Part shown: positions 26,622-33,918 of the stretch, in pieces
How positions within the stretch are numbered: the stretch's first letter is position 1
How the letters are laid out: every line of letters begins with the position of its first letter
NCBI RefSeq assembly: GCF_002735705.1
Contig: NZ_PDZL01000012.1
Coordinates: 62,001 to 126,000, forward strand
Length of the DNA: 64,000 bases
DNA from: Janthinobacterium sp. BJB426
Lineage (GTDB): Bacteria > Pseudomonadota > Gammaproteobacteria > Burkholderiales > Burkholderiaceae_D
Reading direction: 5' to 3'
Program-made: the position numbers and the translations under genes
The notes under the pieces: model-generated
Databases searched by the model: none
The model's input: only the letters and a program-made list of their open reading frames with translations
What the model was told of the DNA's origin: nothing

Positions 26622-28433
26622 TCAGCGCGTCAACCGCTGGATCAGTTGCACGGTGGCGTCCATCGTTTCCATGTGCACCACGTCCGATGGACTCAGGCGT
26701 ACCTTGAACAGGGTTTCCAGGCCGATTACGAAGTTGATATGCGCCAGCGAATCCCAGCCTGGCGTATTCGCGGGACCGGAGTCACCCTTCAGGGCGCCGG
26801 CCGGGAGATGGAAGAGTTCCGTTGCCAGGGCAAAAATGTCTTCCTGCTGGTTGCCGTGTGCACTTGCCTCCATCGGACTGAGCGCAAGCGCGTGCTGCAA
26901 CTGGGCCGTGATGACCTTGCCTGATGGCGTGCGCGGCAATTGGCCCGTAAAGCTGATGCGTTTTGGCAATTCATGTGCCCCCAGATGCCGGGAGCAATGC
27001 TGCAGCAGTTGCTGGCTGTCCACCTCCATGCCAGGACGCAATACGACGCAGGCAACGGGGATTTCGCCCCAGGTCGGGTCCGGCAAGGCGACGGTGGCGG
27101 CTTCCAGCACGGCCGGGTGCTGCAGCAGTACGCCATTGATGGCTTCCGGCGACAGGTTGTAGCCGCCGCAAATGATCACATCCTTCAGGCGTCCCGTGAT
27201 CCAGTACACGCCATCGCTGTCGCGTCGCGCCAGGTCGCCCGTATGCAGCCAGCCGTCGCGCAGCACGGCCGCAGTTGCTTGCGGATTGTCCAGATAGCCC
27301 TGCATCAGGTTGGCCCCTTGCAGGCACAGTTCGCCAATTTCATCGCAGCCAGCCTCGCCGCCATCGTCGCGCACGATTTTGGCCAGCATGTCGCGCGGCA
27401 CGCCCACGCTGCCGACCTTGTGGCTGGCGGCATCCGGTCCTGCATACAAGCCGCAGGCACCCGTTTCGCTCAAGCCATAGGTATTGATGAGTTTTACATT
27501 GAAACACTGGCTGAAGCCGGTCCAGGTGGCAGTGCTCAGCGGCGCGCTGCAGGAGATGGCGAAGCGGAAATGGCCATTCTCGAAGTTTTCCGCCAGGTGG
27601 GCGCCATATTGCTGCAGCAGGGCCAGCGCCGTCGGCGCGGCGATCAGATGGCTTACCTGTTCGCGGTAGACGGCAATCAAAATGGCTTCGATGGCGACGA
27701 GGCTGAAGGGCGCGGGACGCACCAGGGTGCAGCCCCGTTGGTAAGCCAGCAGCACGCCTTGCACCAGGCCGTCGGCGTGCGACAGCGGCATCAGGTTCAG
27801 CAGGCGCGAAGCGGGCGTCAATGCGTAATGGTCGCCGATGGTATGCAAATGCGCGAGCAGGGCGGGCCAGTGCATTTCCACGCCTTTCGGGCGGGCCGTG
27901 CTGCCGGAGGTGAAGACGACATAGGCCGGACCCTCCTGCCGCGCGGGCGGCAAGGACGCTGGTACTGGCGCTGCCAGCAGGCCGGGCCAGTTGTCCAGGT
28001 CGGCGGGAGCGCGCCTGCCCAGCAACTTGCTCAACAGCGCTCCCTTGGCCTGGACGGCGCCGACGCGGATCTGCTGCGTGGGCAGCGGCACCTCCTGGGC
28101 GTGCCACAGGTCGATGAGGTCCGTATCGGCAATGACGGCATCGATGCGCGTATGGTGCAGCAAATCCGTGACCTGCCGCACGGCGGTGCCCGGATCAAGC
28201 AACAGGGGGATCGCGCCGGCCCGCATGCAGCCGAGCAGCAAAGGGGCAAAGGCCAGATCGTCGCGCACCATCAGCAGCACGCGTTTATTGTGCAGTTCCA
28301 TGTTGATCAGCCGGGCAGCCACTTGCAGGATTTGTTCCTCCAGGTGGCTATGCGACAATGACTTGGGGCCGATCAGGAAGGGCGTATGCGCAGGCGTGGG
28401 ACGAGTCTGGAACATGGTGTGCGTGTCTGTCAT
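26622..28433 (-). CDS. Adenylate-forming ligase fused to an acyl carrier domain
   Basis: A 603-residue protein. Residues 1-520 are an ANL adenylation enzyme: P-loop TSGSTARPKG (175-184), YGLSETGACG (319-328), TGD (408-410), GRLKDVI (414-420) and the catalytic Lys in PSGK (506). Residues about 530-603 form a carrier domain with GWDSLAHINF, where Ser562 would carry phosphopantetheine. It therefore activates a carboxylic acid and can load it on its own carrier, joining the roles of DltA and DltC. The ATG at 28433 overlaps the previous stop (ATGA). The acid is unknown; D-alanine is only one option. Confidence 0.85.
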   Translation of the reverse strand: MTDTHTMFQTRPTPAHTPFLIGPKSLSHSHLEEQILQVAARLINMELHNKRVLLMVRDDLAFAPLLLGCMRAGAIPLLLDPGTAVRQVTDLLHHTRIDAVIADTDLIDLWHAQEVPLPTQQIRVGAVQAKGALLSKLLGRRAPADLDNWPGLLAAPVPASLPPARQEGPAYVVFTSGSTARPKGVEMHWPALLAHLHTIGDHYALTPASRLLNLMPLSHADGLVQGVLLAYQRGCTLVRPAPFSLVAIEAILIAVYREQVSHLIAAPTALALLQQYGAHLAENFENGHFRFAISCSAPLSTATWTGFSQCFNVKLINTYGLSETGACGLYAGPDAASHKVGSVGVPRDMLAKIVRDDGGEAGCDEIGELCLQGANLMQGYLDNPQATAAVLRDGWLHTGDLARRDSDGVYWITGRLKDVIICGGYNLSPEAINGVLLQHPAVLEAATVALPDPTWGEIPVACVVLRPGMEVDSQQLLQHCSRHLGAHELPKRISFTGQLPRTPSGKVITAQLQHALALSPMEASAHGNQQEDIFALATELFHLPAGALKGDSGPANTPGWDSLAHINFVIGLETLFKVRLSPSDVVHMETMDATVQLIQRLTR

Positions 28434-31288
28434 GGAGAAATTGAATGGGCCAGCGCGCGACGGTCGAGCTTTCCTGCCGCCGTATAAGGCAAGGCTGCCT
28501 GCAGGCGCAATTCGCGAGGAAAGGCGTCGATTTGTGCGTGTTGGCGGCAAAAGACGACAAATGCGGGCAAGTCGAAGCCGTCGTCGACCACCAGCATGCC
28601 GATCAAGCCTTGCGGTCCGGCAGTGACGGCCGCTTGCCGTACCAGCGGGTAGCTGCACATGGCTAGTTCCAGCGGGGCGGGATGGACGATGTCGCCATAC
28701 TCGTTCTTCAACTGGTCATCGTGTCTGCCCAGCAAGGTGATGTTGCCCAGGCCATCGTGGCTGGCAATATCGCCCGTGTAGATCCAGCCATCGCGGGCGA
28801 TGGACGCCGTTTGCGCGGGATCGCCCCAGTATTCCAGCATCAGCTGGTTGCTGTGCACGCGCAACTCTCCTGCCTGCCCCGGCCCGAGCGGCAAGTCCTT
28901 GCCATCGCAGATTTGCACCACGGCACCGACGGCGCGGCCACTGGCCTGCGTGGCAGAGGGCAGGTGCTGAAACAGCATGCACAGGCCGCCCGTCTCCGTC
29001 AGTCCATAATAGTCGATGATGGCGAGCCGCATGCGCTGGCTCAAGGCCGTGTGCAGCGACGATTGCAGGGGGGCGCCCGTGGAAATGATCTGCCGCAAGC
29101 TGGCCGGGTGCTGGGTCAGGTGTGCCGGCAGCCGCTGCAGCATGGCTAGCCAGGCGGGGCCGGTCGCCAGCACGGTCACACCATGGCGTTGGGCTGCCTG
29201 CAGGGTCTTGCCGACATTCCCCCGTTCGCTTTCATCGGCCAGATACACGCCGGCACCGGCAAACAGGGCGGCGACCATGGGATTGCGCAAGCCGCTCATG
29301 GTGTGGCAGTCGCCCAGCGACAGCAGGATATCGCCGTCGTGCCAGCCAAATTCCGTGGCCGCCAGCTGGCCGCTCTGCATGAGGGCACGCTGGCTGTGGA
29401 CGACGCCCTTGGGGACGCCAGTACTGCCCGAGGTAAACAGGATCACGGCCGGAGCGTCGGGGTGGACGGCCTGTGCGGACAGGGCTGGCGTCGCTGGCAG
29501 GTCCATCCAGTCTTCCAGCAAGGCGGACAATTCAGGCAATGCGCAGTCTGGCGGCAGGATCGTCGTGGCTTCAGACCGGATATCGTCGAGCAGCAGCGCT
29601 GGGCACGTCGTCAATGCGGCGGCGCGATTGCGGGGATGATCGAGCACCAGCAAGGCGGGAGCAATGCGTTCCAGCAAGGGTTGCAGCAAGGCGGGCGTGT
29701 CCGTCAATTCCTTGCGCAAGGGAACCACGACAGCGCCGATGCGCCAGCAGGCCCAGCTGAGCAATACTGCTTCAGGGTGCTGCGCGCACAGCATGGCGAC
29801 GCGGTCGCCAGCGCGGACGCCCAGCGCCAGCAAGCCCCGTTGCAGCGCCGGCACGAGCAGCTCGATTTCCGTCCAGCCAAAGGCACTGTCGTCCATTCCA
29901 CACAGCAATAGCGGGCGTTGCTGGTACAGCGTGGGCAGTAATTGCCACAGATATTCGAAGGTTTCTTCCTGTGGCAGCGGACGCACGATCTGGCTGGCAT
30001 AGTAGGATTGCAAACGGGCCATGGCGCCGCTGATGGGCGCCATCTGCAGCAGTTCCATATCGACCATGTTCCTGGCTTGCTGGCAAACATATTCCACTGG
30101 CAGGCGCAGGCGCTGCGCCACTTGTTCCAGCGTGCGCAACTGGCCCAGCTGGAACAGGATCTGCAATTGTTCGGCGCTCAGTTGTTGTTGCCCCAGGCAC
30201 GCCAGGCGTTCCGCATAACAAGGATGACGCACCAGCAAATCCTGCATCAGGCCGCCCAGCGCATCGGTATCGGGTATGGCGCGGCCGTTCAGGCTGTCGA
30301 GCCGCAGCAAGGCATTCACGACAGCGCGCGATGCGGGCAAGGCCAGGTCGAGATCAGCCCGGCGCAGGGGCGCCCCTTCCCATGCGGGCGGCACCAGCGC
30401 CACCACGCCGTTGTAGTGTGCCGTGTCCGGTTCGCCATGCAACGGTCCGCTGGCGTCGAACAGGGTCACTTCCGACATCACCAGCGTCTTGCGTGCGCCG
30501 CGTGCTTGCGCAGCATCAAAGCGCTGCTGATAGCAGCGGCCGTGAACGATGTTGCCGCCGCGCTCGAAGTACGGCGCGGGCTGGCTGTTGGCCAGGTGGA
30601 CGTGCGGGAAGAGGATAGGCGCATCGCTGCGGGCGATGCGCAGCATGTCGCCGGCAAAGGTCAGTGGCGCATAGCGATGCAGTGAATCGAGGCCATGAAT
30701 CAGCGCGAACGTGCCATCGCGAAAAGGCATGGGACTGCCAGGAGGCAAGAAAACGATATCGTGGTTGGGCGCGCGCTGTTCCGCGGGCAGCCAGTGCGCG
30801 TATCCCATGTAAGCGAGCACATCGAAATTGCCTTCCCATACAGAAATGACATGCTGCTCGGGAAACGCCGCAGCCAGCATTTCGCCACTCCAGCCCGTGC
30901 GGCCCCAGGTGTCGAGAATGAGGTCGCCAGGCTGCAACTGCTCCCGGATCAGGTCCAGCAAGGCATAAAAGGCGCGCGTGGATTCATTGAACGGTTGAAA
31001 GGCGGCGTAACGGTCGGGAATGCGGCGCACATGGCGGCGATGCATGAAGGACAGATATTCGGCGCTGGGTGTCAGCTGGGCACGCAACGCCGACAGCATC
31101 CGGTCATCGCAACCTTGCCGCGCTTCCGTAAAGAGCACAAAGCCTTGCACGACGGGAATGTCGATCGCGCACGCCGGACAGCGCAATAGCGCTTCCAGCA
31201 ACGGTGCCGACGCCCCGGCTGGCATATTGCTGTGCAGGGGCTGTCGGCAGGCGGGGCAAGCCAGGGCAGCCAAGGTCGTTTGCAACAT
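28430..31288 (-). CDS. Zinc ribbon - methyltransferase-like - adenylation fusion protein
   Basis: A 952-residue multidomain protein I do not recognise as a known fusion. Residues 11-40 hold CPAC and CPAC pairs of a Trm112-like zinc ribbon. Residues about 105-300 look like a class I SAM methyltransferase fold (LILDTWGRTGWSGEML at 123-138, a degenerate glycine motif, and acidic strand ends). Residues about 340-425 resemble a winged helix. Residues 440-952 are an ANL adenylation domain with FTSGSTGVPKG (618-628), YYGLTETGG (760-768), TGD (838-840), GRHDD (854-858) and Lys940 in AAGK. It heads the operon, 27 bases after nth. Whether it methylates, activates or only binds substrate is open. The ribosome site AGAGGAA is about ten bases from ATG. 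Confidence 0.75.
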   Translation of the reverse strand: MLQTTLAALACPACRQPLHSNMPAGASAPLLEALLRCPACAIDIPVVQGFVLFTEARQGCDDRMLSALRAQLTPSAEYLSFMHRRHVRRIPDRYAAFQPFNESTRAFYALLDLIREQLQPGDLILDTWGRTGWSGEMLAAAFPEQHVISVWEGNFDVLAYMGYAHWLPAEQRAPNHDIVFLPPGSPMPFRDGTFALIHGLDSLHRYAPLTFAGDMLRIARSDAPILFPHVHLANSQPAPYFERGGNIVHGRCYQQRFDAAQARGARKTLVMSEVTLFDASGPLHGEPDTAHYNGVVALVPPAWEGAPLRRADLDLALPASRAVVNALLRLDSLNGRAIPDTDALGGLMQDLLVRHPCYAERLACLGQQQLSAEQLQILFQLGQLRTLEQVAQRLRLPVEYVCQQARNMVDMELLQMAPISGAMARLQSYYASQIVRPLPQEETFEYLWQLLPTLYQQRPLLLCGMDDSAFGWTEIELLVPALQRGLLALGVRAGDRVAMLCAQHPEAVLLSWACWRIGAVVVPLRKELTDTPALLQPLLERIAPALLVLDHPRNRAAALTTCPALLLDDIRSEATTILPPDCALPELSALLEDWMDLPATPALSAQAVHPDAPAVILFTSGSTGVPKGVVHSQRALMQSGQLAATEFGWHDGDILLSLGDCHTMSGLRNPMVAALFAGAGVYLADESERGNVGKTLQAAQRHGVTVLATGPAWLAMLQRLPAHLTQHPASLRQIISTGAPLQSSLHTALSQRMRLAIIDYYGLTETGGLCMLFQHLPSATQASGRAVGAVVQICDGKDLPLGPGQAGELRVHSNQLMLEYWGDPAQTASIARDGWIYTGDIASHDGLGNITLLGRHDDQLKNEYGDIVHPAPLELAMCSYPLVRQAAVTAGPQGLIGMLVVDDGFDLPAFVVFCRQHAQIDAFPRELRLQAALPYTAAGKLDRRALAHSISP

Positions 31289-31315
31289 GGTGTCGCCGTT
31301 CCTCTAGGTGTGTTG

Positions 31316-31963
31316 TCAGACCACGGCCGGCATCGGCGACTTGTCCTTGTAATCGCACAGGTCGGCAATCATGCAGTTCCAGCACTGCGGCTTGCGCGCC
31401 GTGCATGTGTAGCGGCCATGCAGGATGAGCCAGTGGTGGGCATCGTGCAGGAATTCCTTGGGTATGAATTTCAGCAGCTTTTGCTCGACGATATCGACAT
31501 TTTTGCCTGGCGCGATGCCGGTGCGGTTCGAGACGCGGAAGATATGCGTGTCGACAGCCATCGTCGGTTCGCCAAACGCCGTGTTCATGACCACGTTCGC
31601 CGTCTTGCGGCCCACGCCGGGCAAGGCTTCCAGCGAGGCGCGGTCGCGCGGCACTTCGCCGCCGTGCTGCTCCAGCAGGATCTGGCAGGTGGCGATGACG
31701 TTCTTCGCCTTGGTGCGGAACAGGCCGATGGTGCGGATGTAGCTGGCCAGCTCGTCCACGCCCAGCGCCAGTATCGTGGCTGGCGTATTGGCGACCGGAT
31801 ACAGCAAGCGGGTCGCCTTGTTGACGGACACGTCCGTTGCCTGTGCCGACAGCAGCACGGCGATCAGCAGCTCGAACGGCGTCGTGTATTCGAGTTCCGT
31901 TTTCGGGGAGGGATTGGCGGCGCGAAAGCGCGTAAAGATTTCCAGGCGTTTGGCAGCGTTCAT
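31316..31963 (-). CDS. nth: Endonuclease III (DNA glycosylase/AP lyase)
   Basis: A 215-residue base-excision repair enzyme for oxidised pyrimidines. The helix-hairpin-helix [15 protein letters not shown] includes the catalytic Lys120 region, [13 protein letters not shown] carries catalytic Asp138, and the C-terminal iron-sulfur loop has Cys187, 194, 197 and 203 (C-x6-C-x2-C-x5-C). Length is normal. It overlaps rsxB by four bases (ATGA), the common rsxB-nth arrangement of proteobacteria. Confidence 0.96.
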   Translation of the reverse strand: MNAAKRLEIFTRFRAANPSPKTELEYTTPFELLIAVLLSAQATDVSVNKATRLLYPVANTPATILALGVDELASYIRTIGLFRTKAKNVIATCQILLEQHGGEVPRDRASLEALPGVGRKTANVVMNTAFGEPTMAVDTHIFRVSNRTGIAPGKNVDIVEQKLLKFIPKEFLHDAHHWLILHGRYTCTARKPQCWNCMIADLCDYKDKSPMPAVV

Positions 31964-32691
31964 GCGTCTTTTTTCGGGGTGGTGGGGGCTGGCTGGGCAG
32001 TATCCGTGCTGGCGGCAGCAGCCTTGGCGCGCGCGCGCTCCATGGCGGCGGCGATGATGGCGCGCTTGCGCTCCTTTTCCGCCTGTTCATCGGGCGTGAC
32101 GGGCACTTCCTGCGTCACTTCGCGCATCTTGGCGACAGCCTTGGCGGCCAGGCGCGCTTCGTTTTCCTCTGTTTCGCGGCGCAGGCGCTGCGTGCGGAAA
32201 TCATGGCGCGCGCGCGCATCGTCGGCGTCCATCTGGCTCCAGGCGTCCCAGCCCGTGGCGTCGCCGCTGACCGGGTACATGACGATGCAGTCGACGGGGC
32301 AGGGCGCCACGCACAGGTCGCAGCCCGTGCACAGATCGGTGACCACTGTATGCATCTGCTTGGCGGCGCCGACGATGGCGTCCACCGGACAAGCCTGGAT
32401 GCACAGGGTACAGCCAATACACAGCGATTCATCGATATAGGCGACAGATCGCGGACGTTCGAGGCCGTTGACGGGATTGAGCGGGATGACTTTTTTGCCC
32501 AGCAAGCCGGCCAGGCGCACGATGCCTTGCGCGCCGCCCGGCGGGCACTGGTTGATGTCGGCGCTGCTGGCGGCAATCGCTTCCGCATACGGGCGGCAGC
32601 CGTTGTAGCCGCATTTGGTGCATTGCGTTTGCGGCAGCAAGTCTTCGATCTGGTCGGCAAGTGAGGGAGGGGCAGGGTGCGGCACGGTCAT
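31960..32691 (-). CDS. rsxB: Rnf/Rsx electron transport subunit B-like ferredoxin
   Basis: A 243-residue iron-sulfur protein: the RnfB four-Cys motif [16 protein letters not shown]...CPPGG near residues 24-55, then two 4Fe-4S ferredoxin motifs ([14 protein letters not shown] and [14 protein letters not shown]) and a Lys/Ala/Glu-rich C-terminal tail of about 75 residues. It lacks the N-terminal membrane helix of Enterobacteria RsxB and no other rnf genes are near, so it is the solitary betaproteobacterial form, perhaps serving Nth or another redox partner. ATG 32691 is chosen by family similarity; ATG 32721 in frame is possible. Confidence 0.87.
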   Translation of the reverse strand: MTVPHPAPPSLADQIEDLLPQTQCTKCGYNGCRPYAEAIAASSADINQCPPGGAQGIVRLAGLLGKKVIPLNPVNGLERPRSVAYIDESLCIGCTLCIQACPVDAIVGAAKQMHTVVTDLCTGCDLCVAPCPVDCIVMYPVSGDATGWDAWSQMDADDARARHDFRTQRLRRETEENEARLAAKAVAKMREVTQEVPVTPDEQAEKERKRAIIAAAMERARAKAAAASTDTAQPAPTTPKKDA

Positions 32692-32878
32692 CTTCCACGG
32701 TAAAACGCCATTATCGGCCATCCGGCGCGTGCACAAGTAAAAACCTGTTTCGTGAGAGGGGATAACCAGCGCCATGACAGGCCTGTTGCAGGCGCGCCGC
32801 AATCGTATTTTATTTCCTCTAGGAATGTCAAAGTGCAAATAAACAACTTTGCAATTTCTTTTTTTTGTGGGAGCATGA

Positions 32879-32902
32879 TTTTTATCAAGCTAGTGATAAA
32901 AA
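32879..32902. promoter_or_regulatory. Perfect inverted repeat, operator candidate
   Basis: TTTTTATCA (32879-32887) and TGATAAAAA (32894-32902) are exact complements across AGCTAG. It lies 63 bases before the solute-binding protein gene at 32965 in an AT-rich stretch with no T-run after it, which favours a protein-binding site over a terminator. Confidence 0.5.
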
Positions 32903-32964
32903 AGCCGACCGCCAGTCCTGTTGCCGCCTGCATTGCATGGTGCGCCAGGCCATAGGAGCCAAAC

Positions 32965-33792
32965 ATGCGTTTCCTCCGGACAGTTGGTTTGCCCTTCTGT
33001 TTGTTCATGCACTCTGCACTTGCCCTTGCACACGGGCAGGCTGCAGCGCCCATGGCGGCGTCGGGCGCTGCCAGCTCGCGCATCGTCCGCTTCGCGGCGG
33101 AAGATTGGCCGCCCTTTATTTCCCGCAGCCTACCGGCCGATGGCATGTCGGGCGCCATGGTCAGCGCCGTCTTCGAGCGTCTCGGCTATGCGGTCAGATA
33201 TGAATATTTCCCCTGGAAGCGCGCCATGCAGTTTGGCCTGGCGAGTTCCCGCTATGCCGGGTTCCTGGCCGTGTGGCGCACGCCCGAACGGGAAAAACTC
33301 TGCCACTTTTCTGTGCCGGTTGGCGGCACGCAGGGTGTGCTGGCCTACCTGAAGGAAGATGGCGTGCCGGGCGCCAGCCTGGCCGACCTGGGCCCGCTGC
33401 GCATCGGCACCGTGGCCGGCTACTCGAATGGGGAACAGTTCGATGGCATGGTGGCGCGTGGCGAGCTGAAGACGGAGGAGGGCTTGAACGACGCGACGAA
33501 TCTGAAGAAACTGTTCATCAAGCGTTACCGTGTGATCGTCATCGAGCGCCATGTGCTGCAGCACTTGCTGATGGGACGCAACTTCAGCAAGGCCGATCGG
33601 GAACGTATCGCCATCATCGATACCGTCTTCAAGGAGCGCCCCGTGCATGTGTGCTTCCAGCGTGATGCTGAAGGTGCTGCGCAGCAAAAACGCTTCAACG
33701 ACGCGGCACGCGATATCGATACGGCCCGGCTGGAACGCGATTACTGGAAGCGCCTCGACCAGAGCCTGGCGACCGCCCCTGCCGCTCCCTGA
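32965..33792 (+). CDS. Periplasmic solute-binding protein (family 3 type)
   Basis: A 275-residue exported protein with a signal peptide (MRFLRTVGLPFCLFMHSALALAHG) and the SBP_bac_3 pattern: IVRFAAEDWPPFISR near 40-54, GMSGAMVSAVFERLGYAVRYEYFPWKRAMQ, and GTVAGYSNGEQFD near 150. Such lone proteins often bind amino acids or act as sensors; no permease or ATPase is adjacent. Frequent YFPWKRA-type motifs occur in orphan members of this family in Oxalobacteraceae and Pseudomonas. Ligand unknown. Confidence 0.8.
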   Translation: MRFLRTVGLPFCLFMHSALALAHGQAAAPMAASGAASSRIVRFAAEDWPPFISRSLPADGMSGAMVSAVFERLGYAVRYEYFPWKRAMQFGLASSRYAGFLAVWRTPEREKLCHFSVPVGGTQGVLAYLKEDGVPGASLADLGPLRIGTVAGYSNGEQFDGMVARGELKTEEGLNDATNLKKLFIKRYRVIVIERHVLQHLLMGRNFSKADRERIAIIDTVFKERPVHVCFQRDAEGAAQQKRFNDAARDIDTARLERDYWKRLDQSLATAPAAP

Positions 33793-33918
33793 CACGGCGC
33801 GTCGCTGTTGTTAGTTGCCAAAACGAAATATCTAAATACGAAACCATTCGTTCTTGTTTGTTTGTCCATCCTTTAGTCTGCAGCCACTGTGTTGACGACT
33901 TTGAAAGGATGTTTTCGT

